Below, piece after piece: positions 1 to 7,689 of a stretch of 64,000 nt of DNA. Numbering within the stretch: the stretch's first letter is position 1; each line of letters opens with the position of its first letter. The translations under genes and the position numbers were made by a program. Below the pieces are notes generated by a model, which saw only the letters and a list, made by a program, of their open reading frames with translations, had not been told where the DNA came from and ran no database searches. The stretch is from an uncultured Sphingomonadaceae bacterium. GTDB taxonomy: Bacteria; Pseudomonadota; Alphaproteobacteria; Sphingomonadales; Sphingomonadaceae. Location of the stretch: contig CANMWO010000001.1 of assembly GCA_947501695.1 (NCBI GenBank), positions 620,001 to 684,000 of the forward strand. Direction: 5' to 3'.

Positions 1-1
1 A

Positions 2-58
2 AGGGTTTATAAGGACGTGGGCGAGCGGCTTTATTTGCAAGCGGATGAGGTGGGGTAG
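2..58 (+). CDS. C-terminal tail of an unidentified gene (partial)
   Basis: An open frame enters from the left edge and ends at TAG 56-58. Its last residues read YKDVGERLYLQADEVG, which looks protein-like, but only 18 codons are visible and I do not recognise the family. The 69 nt that separate it from the next gene contain no clear terminator. It could equally be a chance open frame at the edge. Confidence 0.3.
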   Translation, partial: RVYKDVGERLYLQADEVG

Positions 59-127
59 TCGTTGATGACGCGGAATAGGTTGATTTGCTTCGTAAGAAGT
101 GAGATGAAATTGCTATTCGGCTAATTA

Positions 128-847
128 TTGAGAAACTATGTCAACTTCAAGATTTATACTTTGGCTATAGCAGAAAAAGAAATAAAGCTTCTATGGGGCC
201 GCGCGGCTGGAATTTGTAGCAATCCAGAATGCCGTAAAAAACTATCCGATGTCGAAGACACTGACAGGCCATTTATTTTTGGAGAAATGGCGCACGTTGT
301 CGCTAGGGCACTCGGTGGACCGAGAGCAACCGAGGTGGCTGGTGCGGACGTTTATAACAACCTCATCCTACTTTGCCCTACTTGCCATACAATGGTTGAT
401 AAACAGCCAGATGCTTTTCCAAAAGATTTGCTAACCGGTTGGAAAGCTGACCATGAGCATTGGGTGGATAGCAATCTATCGGAATTGAAAGCAATCTCCC
501 TGCCAGAGATGGCCACCAAGGTACTCAGATTGTTGGCCGAGAATTACTACTATTTTGAGAAGTATGGACCTAAATCTGACATTGCAAAATCAAATCCAGA
601 ATCCAATGCATTCGCTTTATGGATGGAACGTAGATTAGACACAATAGTGCCTAACAATAGAACAATCGTTTCGATGATCTCCGGCTTTTCTGATGAGATG
701 GATGAAAATGGTTTGAGAGTATCCATGGCCTTCAAAGACCATGCTTTATCTTACGAAAAACATATATATGATAGACTAGAGAGTTATTCGCTCTTTCCAT
801 CAAACTTTAAAGAATACATCGAAAGTATATCTGATGAACGGAAATAA
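128..847 (+). CDS. HNH endonuclease domain protein
   Basis: Probable metal-dependent nuclease of the HNH family. Seen: a CxxxxC zinc knuckle (C30, C35), the AH of the HNH motif (H56), a VYNNLILLCPTCH segment giving the Asn (N77/78), a second CxxC (C83, C86) and H87. Residues 110-239 are a helical tail with no domain I know. The frame opens at TTG 128 just after a stop; TTG 161 (reading MAIAEKEIKLLWGRAAG) fits the usual start of these HNH proteins better, so the N-terminus is unsure. The 3' end overlaps the next ORF by 14 nt, suggesting one transcript. Codon use is AT-rich compared with the genes after 2.6 kb. Family knowledge places such proteins in restriction or phage-defence islands; the target here is unknown. 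Confidence 0.8.
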   Translation: MRNYVNFKIYTLAIAEKEIKLLWGRAAGICSNPECRKKLSDVEDTDRPFIFGEMAHVVARALGGPRATEVAGADVYNNLILLCPTCHTMVDKQPDAFPKDLLTGWKADHEHWVDSNLSELKAISLPEMATKVLRLLAENYYYFEKYGPKSDIAKSNPESNAFALWMERRLDTIVPNNRTIVSMISGFSDEMDENGLRVSMAFKDHALSYEKHIYDRLESYSLFPSNFKEYIESISDERK

Positions 848-1238
848 TGACTTTGGAGTTGGTTATTCACGAATCTCTTGGACTGAAGGAGCGCTTGCAA
901 GCCATCCGAATGTGGAAAGCTTAACTAGAGACCATGATATATATTTCGATATAGTACGGGTGAAAGGCGTTGGAATTCGATTGGTTTGTTTGGACGAATA
1001 TGCATGTGGAATAACAAGAGTAAGGGAAGCACTAGCTGCCTTTCCTGATGCAAACGTAATATTTATCGGGGGAAACTGGAACGGTTATACGACTGAAGCC
1101 AAAGAGTTTTGTCTCGAAGCTAGTTTAGGTCTTTATAACTCATCCGAAATTAGTGGGGCGCTTCACCGTGAAGATTTTTGGGGATATCATAAGCGAGATC
1201 AAGACGGAAATCCATCGTATCCATTTAACAACCGCTAG
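834..1238 (+). CDS. Unknown protein in the HNH/nucleotidyltransferase block
   Basis: 134 residues, not recognised. The ATG lies inside the 3' end of the HNH gene (14 nt overlap), which argues for translational coupling. No signal peptide or membrane segment is visible. The middle (residues ~38-105) looks alpha/beta: a strand with VGIRLVCLDEYACG, a helix, then FPDANVIFIGGNWNGYT, TEAKEF and a closing segment NSSEISGALHREDFWGYH. The strand-helix-strand order and the GGNWNGYT/EAK run recall restriction-endonuclease-like folds, but no PD-(D/E)XK triad can be assigned, so that is only inference. The 3' part overlaps the nucleotidyltransferase frame that follows. AT-rich like its neighbours. Confidence 0.65.
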   Translation: MNGNNDFGVGYSRISWTEGALASHPNVESLTRDHDIYFDIVRVKGVGIRLVCLDEYACGITRVREALAAFPDANVIFIGGNWNGYTTEAKEFCLEASLGLYNSSEISGALHREDFWGYHKRDQDGNPSYPFNNR

Positions 1239-1479
1239 CGTTGTAAATGTTTACGGGTTCGGTTCTTTTTTTAGGGATTATGAAGCAGCCAATGATTTGG
1301 ATATTCTAGTTGTGTTAAACAAATCAGATTTGCCCGTCGAAGAAATCAGGCGAATTAGGGCTGGTTTTAGAGTGTTGGAAAATAGGATTGGTTACGAATT
1401 GGACATAACGTTTTTTACTCGACGTGAGTTCTCCGAACGCCCTCTTTTGGAAATGGACGAACTTGTTTGCTTACTGTAA
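1153..1479 (+). CDS. Minimal nucleotidyltransferase (MNT-like)
   Basis: Small polymerase-beta-type nucleotidyltransferase of about 100 residues. Seen: the G-S-F-F-R loop (YGFGSFFR) followed by DLDILVVLN, supplying the two metal-binding aspartates, and a third acid in ELDITFF; the catalytic set therefore looks complete. This size matches MNT antitoxins and other stand-alone NTases that modify proteins or RNA. The start is uncertain: the frame opens at GTG 1153, with another GTG at 1168, and the helix IISEIKTEIHRI must be included, so the gene overlaps the preceding one by about 70-86 nt in another frame. No classical all-helical HEPN partner is obvious. Ends before a 117-nt gap. Confidence 0.75.
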   Translation: MGRFTVKIFGDIISEIKTEIHRIHLTTASVVNVYGFGSFFRDYEAANDLDILVVLNKSDLPVEEIRRIRAGFRVLENRIGYELDITFFTRREFSERPLLEMDELVCLL

Positions 1480-1561
1480 TTTTAGGTGACAAGTAACGAT
1501 AAAAATCTGATGTATAACCCGATGTCTTTGATTTTCCTTTACGTATGATTTTGCGCAAAAC

Positions 1562-1590
1562 TTGCTGGATCGATAACGAAAGTCTATACT
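1562..1590 (+). promoter_or_regulatory. Sigma70-like promoter, apparently giving a leaderless mRNA
   Basis: TTGCTG (1562-1567) and TATACT (1585-1590) are 17 nt apart. Six bases after the -10 box comes the ATG at 1597, so transcription would start at or right next to the start codon. No Shine-Dalgarno sequence is visible before 1597. The placement is read from sequence only. Confidence 0.45.
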
Positions 1591-1596
1591 TGCAGA

Positions 1597-2520
1597 ATGC
1601 CGACCGCCCCAGAAATTCCATTAGATATCAAAGAAATGCTGCACGACTGTATTATGTCTGTGTTTTGGCCGAGGCGGAAAATCATAGAGTTTTTCAATAG
1701 TGTTGGATGTCCAGATCGGATTACCGAAGCAGTATGTATTGAAGGTGACAATAGTTTAAGTAGGCATGAAGTTATCGTTGAAGTTTTTTCGCAATTATCA
1801 AAACGAGGCGACGGAGGTTTTCAAATATTTCAATCGATGATCGATCGAATGTCAAACTGGGACTATTTTGACCCCTATTGGTTCGATAAACAAAAAAAAC
1901 TGGATAAGGCCGATTCAAAGCAGCTCATTTCACAATTTAAGTCGGCTGTCGAAAACAGGAATAGAGCAACAATCCGGCAGCGTAAAACTGCCTCTTCTGT
2001 GAAGAGCGCTGGCCGAAAAGAAATGGAGTTGGATACTCTAAAAAAAGGTTTTCAAAACATGTTTGGTGAAAAAATGTCACCTCAAGCGCGTGGACGGTTT
2101 TTTGAAAAGTTTTTGCAAACAGTGTTCAATCAACAATCTATAAAGATGGCAGAAGCCTTCCGAATTAATGGAGAGCAAATAGACGGAACTTTCAAATTCG
2201 AAGGCGAGAATTATATTGTCGAAGCCAAGTGGCAAGATCCGTCGACGAGTACAGAGCAACTGTATCATTTCGCTCAAAAAGTAGATGGAAAAATGCATGG
2301 CAGGGGCATTTTTATTTCCGTGAACAGTTTCTCAAGAGAAGCTATCCGGGCGATTGTCCATGGCAAACATATCAAGACCATTTTGGTCGATGGAGAGGAC
2401 ATAAATTATGTTCTTGAAGGATTGATCACTTTAGAAAAGATGCTTGATAACAAAATTCGAGCAGCTCAAACTCGCGGAGAAGTCTATATCTGTGCGATAA
2501 AGGGGACGGAGAAGGTTTGA
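1597..2520 (+). CDS. PD-(D/E)XK (Mrr-like) restriction endonuclease-type protein
   Basis: Two-part protein. Residues 1-150 are helical with an unassigned N-terminal domain and a basic linker (~120-142). Residues ~160-270 carry a nuclease core: E170 in a RGRFFEKFLQTVF helix, D196 in EQIDGTFKF and EAKW (E209, K211) with Q213. This E...D...ExK layout is typical of Mrr-type restriction endonucleases that cut DNA, often modified DNA. No methyltransferase lies beside it, which fits a modification-dependent or abortive nuclease, though that is inference. It ends the AT-rich block; the next gene is on the opposite strand and GC-rich. Preceded by its own -35/-10 pair with almost no leader. Confidence 0.8.
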   Translation: MPTAPEIPLDIKEMLHDCIMSVFWPRRKIIEFFNSVGCPDRITEAVCIEGDNSLSRHEVIVEVFSQLSKRGDGGFQIFQSMIDRMSNWDYFDPYWFDKQKKLDKADSKQLISQFKSAVENRNRATIRQRKTASSVKSAGRKEMELDTLKKGFQNMFGEKMSPQARGRFFEKFLQTVFNQQSIKMAEAFRINGEQIDGTFKFEGENYIVEAKWQDPSTSTEQLYHFAQKVDGKMHGRGIFISVNSFSREAIRAIVHGKHIKTILVDGEDINYVLEGLITLEKMLDNKIRAAQTRGEVYICAIKGTEKV

Positions 2521-2597
2521 GCTGAATTTCAGTGACGCCGAGCCAAGCCCATGCCCAAGCTCGAGTTAGAATTGCGGTGATAGCTGACTAACCACCC

Positions 2598-3152
2598 TCA
2601 ACTCTGATCCGTAACCCTTACCAAATTCCAGTCATAGCCGAGCTCTTTCACCCGCGCCTCAATCCGTGCGCGCACTTGCGGCTCGGGCTGCGCCTGACGC
2701 GTGAGCATCCACAGGTAACGCCCGCTGGGTTCGCCGACTATCGCCCAGCTATAGTCTTCCGCACGGTCCAGCACCCAATAATCGCCGTAAAAGGGTCCGA
2801 AGAAGGAGACTTTCAGCTTCGCATTCTGGCTGCCCTCGACGATTTTCGCCTTGCCGCCCGCAGTGGTGGTTTTACCGTCTTTGGTACAGCTGTTGATGAC
2901 CTTTATCTTTGGCTCGGACGCATTGGCGTCACGCAGAGAATAATCGGCGGTCACCCCATCGCAGCCTTTTTGAAACGGCGCTTCATAGCGCGCCATTTCA
3001 AACCATTTGCCAAGATAGCGATCAAGCTCCACCGCTTTGGCGGGCTCTGGCACCGCGCTATTGCCGACGGGTCCGGGCTTGCCGGCACAGGCGCTGATCA
3101 GGGCAAAGGGTAACAGGCTAAGCGCGAGCTTTTGTGTGGCCGATAATGTCAT
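2598..3152 (-). CDS. blc: Outer-membrane lipocalin (Blc-like lipoprotein)
   Basis: Lipocalin that binds lipids or other hydrophobic ligands at the cell envelope. Seen: a signal peptide with lipobox (ALISAC, Cys about residue 22), the lipocalin motif LGKWFEMARYEAPFQKGCDGV, the second conserved region FFGPFYGDYWVLD, and the C-terminal YLWMLTR segment with an Arg-rich helix, in the order seen in bacterial Blc. Length 184 aa is normal. I chose the ATG at 3152 because GGAG precedes it at good spacing; an in-frame ATG four codons upstream would place that GGAG inside the gene. No tight operon partner: the next gene upstream diverges. Confidence 0.9.
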   Translation of the reverse strand: MTLSATQKLALSLLPFALISACAGKPGPVGNSAVPEPAKAVELDRYLGKWFEMARYEAPFQKGCDGVTADYSLRDANASEPKIKVINSCTKDGKTTTAGGKAKIVEGSQNAKLKVSFFGPFYGDYWVLDRAEDYSWAIVGEPSGRYLWMLTRQAQPEPQVRARIEARVKELGYDWNLVRVTDQS

Positions 3153-3267
3153 AATGGTCTCCATTGCGTTGCAGCATAGCTAGGCGCGCGTGAGTGCATT
3201 ATGAATATGGGTTTTGGTGCATATTATTCCATGATATGCTCGCGCCAAACCAGCAAGAGGTAACGCC

Positions 3268-3753
3268 ATGAACCTGCTCGAAAACCCCGCCCTTAAATGG
3301 GTCCACTTCACCGACGCGGAAAGCCGCTTCGATTACCCCATCGACTACCACGGGGCAGTGCTGTCCGTGCGGCCCGACGCGGATGGCGCGGGCGGGCATA
3401 TTGATCTGCTCTACCGCTGGGAACCGAACGCCTATTGCCATTTTCACCGCCATGTCTGCGCGACCACCTCGACGGTGCTGGCGGGGGAGCTGCATGTGGT
3501 GGATTATGAAGGTGGCCCATTTGAAATAGAGAGGGCCGGGGAGAAGCGCATTCGTGCCGCGGGCGACTATGCCGCGAAGGATCCGGGCGATGTCCATATG
3601 GAACATGGCGGGCCGGATGGCGCGCTGGTGATGTTCAACCTCTATGCGCCCGATGGCAGACTGGCCGATTTTCTGGGACCCGATGGCGAGACGCTGACCA
3701 CCATCACGCTGGAGGATATGACCACCGGCCGGATTGCTAGCCAAGCCGCTTAG
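3268..3753 (+). CDS. Cupin-fold protein
   Basis: 161 aa protein with a single cupin barrel. Motif 1 appears as CHFHRHVCATTSTVLAGEL and motif 2 as PGDVHMEHGGPDGALVMFNLY, giving a His-rich metal-binding set (HFHRH, H after VHMEH). Similar small cupins act as anti-sigma-like sensors or dioxygenase-type enzymes; which applies cannot be told here. The start ATG has a good site (AGAGGTAA) in front. Divergent from the lipocalin gene with a 115-nt shared upstream region, and convergent with the diguanylate cyclase. Confidence 0.7.
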   Translation: MNLLENPALKWVHFTDAESRFDYPIDYHGAVLSVRPDADGAGGHIDLLYRWEPNAYCHFHRHVCATTSTVLAGELHVVDYEGGPFEIERAGEKRIRAAGDYAAKDPGDVHMEHGGPDGALVMFNLYAPDGRLADFLGPDGETLTTITLEDMTTGRIASQAA

Positions 3754-3790
3754 ATAACAGGCGGCCTAGATAGCAGGTGGCTTAAGCGGC
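3745..3790. repeat. Two-unit 16-nt tandem repeat inside an inverted repeat between convergent genes
   Basis: Units 3752-3767 and 3768-3783 differ at three or four positions. Around them GCCGCTTA (3745-3752) and TAAGCGGC (3783-3790) form a perfect inverted repeat that covers both stop codons. The second unit contains GATAGCAGGTGG, which also occurs in the 14-nt repeat array near 12.85 kb. No T-tract follows, so a terminator role is uncertain. Confidence 0.5.
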
Positions 3791-4981
3791 GCGGGCTGGC
3801 TTTATGACTTTGCTGTCGCTGGCATCCGCGCTGACGACGCGGTTGCGGCCCTGTTCCTTGGCTTCATACATGGCGCTGTCCGCGCTTTTGAAGGTGGTGG
3901 AAAAGGCGCTGGCGGGGCCATGGGCGATACCGAGCGATCCGGTCACGCGCAGGCGCGCTGGCCAATCCCGATGGGTTAGCTTGGCGACGGCCTTGCGCAG
4001 GGTTTCTGCTATGGCGTTGGCCTGCGTAGCTTCGCTGTCGGGCAGGGCGATGATAAATTCTTCCCCGCCCCAGCGCGCGGCCAAGCCATCGGGGGCCGCG
4101 GTGTCCAGTGTTTCTTTGATGCAGGCGCTGACCGCCGCGATGACGGCGTCGCCCTGCATATGGCCGTAATTGTCGTTTATCGCCTTGAAATCATCGATAT
4201 CGAGCAGGATGACGGGCGTCTGGGTTTCTCCAAGCGTCGCGATACCTTCTTGCAAAGCCGGGCGGTTTAGCAATCCGGTCAGGCTGTCATGGCGAGACAG
4301 CCAGGATGTGCGCCCCAGCTCTTCGGTCAGGCGCTGGCTCAGCCGTTCGACTTCGATCCCGTCGCGACAACTTTTATGTGCCTGAAAATTGACCGCCTTG
4401 GCGATGATGAACAGCGCGATGCACATGAAGGTCAGCGCCATTTCGGAAAAGGTGCTGAAATCCTTGCCAAACAGGAATATGCCCGCGGCAACCGCTGCGG
4501 TGAACCCGCCGAGCAGCGGAAAAGCAATGCCGGCAATCGGCGCGGCAAGGATGATGGAGACGACCATGGTCACCAATATCGTGACCCAGGTGGTGAGCAC
4601 CGCATCCGATCCGCCGATTAGCGTCCCGACGTCTAGCATCATCGCGGCCCATATGATGCCGCTTGATGCCTCGGCCATCATCCACAGGTTTTTGCGGATC
4701 GCGGCTGTTTTGCCCGCTTCGACGGCGCGGCGTAGCCATTGGGATGAGATGGCGATGGCAAGCTGTGCCACAATTTGCAGGCCCAGAAACATCCATAAGG
4801 CATTGTTATCGGAGAGGCTCGCGATCCAGCCAATGACACCGACCGGGATGATGATGCTAAGCTGTCCGGCAATCCGGCGCTCTAAACCATCGAGCATCAG
4901 TTCGCGCGCGACGTCGGCTTTATCAATAGCAGGCATATCCGGCGAAACCGTATAGCTTTCCTGATACGCGGCCTTCGTCAT
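3782..4981 (-). CDS. Membrane-bound diguanylate cyclase (GGDEF)
   Basis: Makes cyclic di-GMP from two GTP. Seen: five or six hydrophobic segments in residues ~45-215 (starting at the LSIIIPVGVIGWIASL helix), a short linker, then a GGDEF domain of about 165 residues with HDSLTGLLNRPALQ, DIDDFKAINDNYGHMQGD and the active-site loop RWGGEEF. The inhibitory RxxD site (RxxD four residues before GGEEF) is not evident. No EAL domain. The frame stays open further upstream, but ATG 4981 is preceded by GGGGGA at good spacing, giving 399 aa. Its 3' end converges on the cupin gene. Likely adjusts adhesion or motility in response to an envelope signal. Confidence 0.88.
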   Translation of the reverse strand: MTKAAYQESYTVSPDMPAIDKADVARELMLDGLERRIAGQLSIIIPVGVIGWIASLSDNNALWMFLGLQIVAQLAIAISSQWLRRAVEAGKTAAIRKNLWMMAEASSGIIWAAMMLDVGTLIGGSDAVLTTWVTILVTMVVSIILAAPIAGIAFPLLGGFTAAVAAGIFLFGKDFSTFSEMALTFMCIALFIIAKAVNFQAHKSCRDGIEVERLSQRLTEELGRTSWLSRHDSLTGLLNRPALQEGIATLGETQTPVILLDIDDFKAINDNYGHMQGDAVIAAVSACIKETLDTAAPDGLAARWGGEEFIIALPDSEATQANAIAETLRKAVAKLTHRDWPARLRVTGSLGIAHGPASAFSTTFKSADSAMYEAKEQGRNRVVSADASDSKVIKPARAA

Positions 4982-5128
4982 TTCATCCCCCACAAATGCG
5001 TTGGGAACAGGCATATGTGATTTTGGATAACAGACTGTTAATGGGTGTAAAAAATGACTGCGATGCTGGAGTGAATGGGATGATTTAAGGCGTTTTCCAA
5101 TCCAGTAAATCTTTGCTAGGGTTTGGTC

Positions 5129-6055
5129 ATGACCCAAACAGACACACCGCTCATCATCGAAGTTTCGCTCAATGGCTCGGTAAAACCAGCGCAAAACCCG
5201 ACCGTTCCCTATGACGACGATGATATTGTGGCGCAGGCGGTCGAATGTATGGAGGCGGGGGCGGCTCTGGTGCATAATCACACGCGCGATCCGGTGTTCG
5301 GCAAGACAGGCGCGATGGATGCAGAGGATTATGCGCGGCCTTGGCGCAAGCTGCTGGCGGCTCGCCCCGATGCGATATTGACGCCAACTATGCCTGCCGA
5401 TCCGCTTGGCCCAGCATCCGGCAGCGTTCCGGTCGAAACACGCTTTGCCCATATTGAAGCGATGGCCGAGGAAGGACTGATCGCGCAGGGCCTATGCGAT
5501 CCGGGCAGCTTCAGCGTGACCGTGCCGTTGGGCGATGGCGTGTTTGCGCCGACGCAGCTGGTCTATCGCAATGACGCGCAAGACAGCCACTATTATGTCG
5601 AGGCGTGCCGCCGTTTGAAACTGGGGATGAGTATTTCGATTTTTGAACCGGGTTTTGTGAAGTTCATCATGGCGCTCCACCGCGCCGGAAAATTACCGCC
5701 GGGCGGGATCATGAAATTCTATTTCGGCGCGGATAGCATGTCCTTTGGATTGCCGCCCACAGCCAAGGCGCTGGACGCCTATCTCGAGATGATCGAGGGC
5801 AGCGATCTGCCCTGGTTAGTTTCCGCTTTTGGCGATGATTGTGTCGGCTGCGGCCTTGCCAAGGAAGCGATTAAACGGGGCGGCCATGTGCAGGTCGGTA
5901 TCGAACCCTATGGCGGCCCGCGCACCCCACGCAATGTCGAGCTGGTGCAAGAGCTTGTCGATCTGGCTGGCCGTTTGGGGCGGCCCATTGCGACGCCCGC
6001 GCAGGCGGCCCAGATCATGAACCTGCCAACCTATCCGGTACCGTTTGCGGCCTAG
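5129..6055 (+). CDS. Beta-keto acid cleavage enzyme (BKACE, DUF849)
   Basis: TIM-barrel enzyme that condenses a beta-keto acid with acetyl-CoA and cleaves it to acetoacetate plus a CoA ester. Seen: an N-terminal IIEVSLNGSV strand, the zinc/substrate loop VHNHTRDP, a C-terminal GGHVQVGIEPYGGPRTPRN that resembles the conserved His/Gly-rich end of the family, and normal length (308 aa). The substrate cannot be told from sequence: BKACE paralogues act on aminated or simple keto acids. ATG 5129 has AGGG upstream; an in-frame TTG two codons earlier is less likely. The following small exported proteins and the racemase run in the same direction, so they may share a transcript. Confidence 0.85.
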   Translation: MTQTDTPLIIEVSLNGSVKPAQNPTVPYDDDDIVAQAVECMEAGAALVHNHTRDPVFGKTGAMDAEDYARPWRKLLAARPDAILTPTMPADPLGPASGSVPVETRFAHIEAMAEEGLIAQGLCDPGSFSVTVPLGDGVFAPTQLVYRNDAQDSHYYVEACRRLKLGMSISIFEPGFVKFIMALHRAGKLPPGGIMKFYFGADSMSFGLPPTAKALDAYLEMIEGSDLPWLVSAFGDDCVGCGLAKEAIKRGGHVQVGIEPYGGPRTPRNVELVQELVDLAGRLGRPIATPAQAAQIMNLPTYPVPFAA

Positions 6056-6113
6056 GCTGTTTGGGTCAACAGTTGTGGTTGACGAACCGCCGGAGCGATG
6101 GGACAACGCCGTT

Positions 6114-6464
6114 ATGAAAAAACTCATGATGACTTTGTCCTTTGGTGCAACATTGTCTGCCATGACGATGGTGCCCGATGCCGCGGCCCAAGATGCCAGC
6201 ACGGAAAACCTGCCCCGAACGACGGATGAACCGGGTGGCGCCATGCGTCTTCGCGATCGTGTGGTACCGCTGCCAGAAGATGCCGATCTTTTGCAAGAAG
6301 CGAAGAGCCTGATGCTGGCTGGCAAGATAGATGCCGCAACGATTATTTATGAGCTTAAGGGCGGAAAAATCCGTTACCGGGTGATCGGCGGGACCATAAG
6401 CGAGACGAAACGCGCGCAAATTGATGCGGCCGTTTTGGTTATGCAACAACGAATTGATCAATGA
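6114..6464 (+). CDS. Small exported protein of unknown function
   Basis: 116 aa with a signal peptide (KKLMM then a hydrophobic stretch, cleavage likely after DAAA before QDAS). The mature part has no motif I can name; a helix-rich region around LLQEAKSLMLAGKIDAATIIYELKGGKIRYR looks like a short tetratricopeptide-like or lysozyme-inhibitor-like element but this is not firm. The last four bases overlap the next gene (ATGA at 6461), so the two are probably translated together. An upstream in-frame extension to 6045 is open but would sit ahead of a clear signal peptide. Confidence 0.6.
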   Translation: MKKLMMTLSFGATLSAMTMVPDAAAQDASTENLPRTTDEPGGAMRLRDRVVPLPEDADLLQEAKSLMLAGKIDAATIIYELKGGKIRYRVIGGTISETKRAQIDAAVLVMQQRIDQ

Positions 6465-6856
6465 AGCGAGGCATTCCGGTAAAGATTTTACTCGCGGCCA
6501 CCACCCTCTTGGCCGTGAGCGCCTGCGCTGCCAGCAACAATTCAACGAGCGAACCATGGAGCGTGGTGGCACCGCCAGAACAGCGTCAGCGTGTCATCCT
6601 AGCCGGCTTTGACTGCGGCGATAATTGCTATCTTCATTATCGCGCGCTTGGCGAGCCCGATGGGGAATTGCAGACGGCGCTGTGTACCGTTGGTCCGTGT
6701 AGCGCCTGGTTTGAAGAACAGGCCATGGGCGCAGAATTTATCGCGCGGAGAGCAACTGTTACCCTTGGCATCGGCAAGCAATATGATGGCGGCGGCAATG
6801 TGATGAGCGAGGATTTCCCCGCCATCACAAGCTTGGAAATCGACCCAGTCGAATGA
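6461..6856 (+). CDS. Small lipoprotein of unknown function
   Basis: 131 aa with a lipoprotein signal: KRGIPVK, a hydrophobic run, and lipobox AVSAC (Cys about residue 22). The mature protein has four further cysteines in two pairs (DCGDNC and LCTVGPC), probably disulfide-bonded in the periplasm. No known domain recognised. It starts in the ATGA overlap with the preceding exported protein and its own stop overlaps the racemase start by four bases, so the three genes form a tight unit whose purpose is not clear. Confidence 0.6.
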   Translation: MKRGIPVKILLAATTLLAVSACAASNNSTSEPWSVVAPPEQRQRVILAGFDCGDNCYLHYRALGEPDGELQTALCTVGPCSAWFEEQAMGAEFIARRATVTLGIGKQYDGGGNVMSEDFPAITSLEIDPVE

Positions 6857-7584
6857 AGAAGTCGCTCCATATCGGCATACTCGCCCATAGCGCGGAGGGC
6901 GCGACGCTGTCTTACCGGACGGTGTGGAAAGAGGGCGCGGCTAAAATGGGCGCGCATGAGCATCCGCGGATCACGATGAGCGGCGGAGCGATGGCGCCGA
7001 CGCTGGACCTTTGGGAGCGCGGTGATCTGGCGGCGCTGCGGCAGATTTTCTGGGAAGATGCCGAGCGTCTGGCGGCGGCAGGCGCAGACTTCTTCATCCT
7101 GCCCGACAATACGGCGCATATTGCTCTGGAACAGCCCGGTCCGGATTTCCCTATACCGTGCCTTCACATAGCCGAGGTGGTAGCAGCACAGGCGGCTGTG
7201 GACGGACGGCTGCATATTGGCGTGCTCGGCACGCGTTGGACAATGGAAGGTCCGGTATATGAAGCGGCTCTGACCCGCCGCGCGCTGAAAAGCTCCATCC
7301 CCACGCCGGAGGATCGGGAGATCATTCACAAGGCAATTTTCCATGAACTATGCCTCGGCGATTTTCGCGCAGAAACGCGCGCGGAATTTGTCCGCATCAT
7401 CGGTAATTTGCAAAACAAAGGCTGTGACGCCGTCGCGCTGGTCTGCACGGAAATCCCGCTGCTGATCACGGCCGATGTCGCCCCCCTACCGATATTGGAC
7501 AGCACGCGGCTGCAAGCCAAAGCCGCCGTTGCGGTGGCGATTGGCGAGGCGGCGATGCCGGTTTGGCGGGGTGGGGTGGTTTGA
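6853..7584 (+). CDS. Aspartate/glutamate racemase family protein lacking the first catalytic Cys
   Basis: 243 aa of the Asp/Glu/hydantoin racemase superfamily, which swaps the configuration of acidic amino acids with two active-site cysteines. The second cysteine is present (LVCTEIP, C198). At the first position the usual C-N-T-A-H is PDNTAH (D85), so one acid/base is changed. Related enzymes with a substituted first cysteine are known to act on a narrower set of substrates, so a shift in stereo-preference, or a different reaction, is possible. Starts in an ATGA overlap with the lipoprotein gene, indicating shared translation. Confidence 0.75.
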   Translation: MKKSLHIGILAHSAEGATLSYRTVWKEGAAKMGAHEHPRITMSGGAMAPTLDLWERGDLAALRQIFWEDAERLAAAGADFFILPDNTAHIALEQPGPDFPIPCLHIAEVVAAQAAVDGRLHIGVLGTRWTMEGPVYEAALTRRALKSSIPTPEDREIIHKAIFHELCLGDFRAETRAEFVRIIGNLQNKGCDAVALVCTEIPLLITADVAPLPILDSTRLQAKAAVAVAIGEAAMPVWRGGVV

Positions 7585-7689
7585 ACTTGAATGCCCGCTT
7601 TGGGTACAAAAGCGGACATTGTTGGCAATGTTGAAGGTTTGACGTTAAAAAATTTGCCCTAATGTTTGAACGGAGCTTTGTTGGTCTGC

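Noticed and set aside
4389-4955. 188-aa + strand frame over the diguanylate cyclase membrane region
   Set aside because: Antisense to helix-coding sequence; no motif, no ribosome-binding site.
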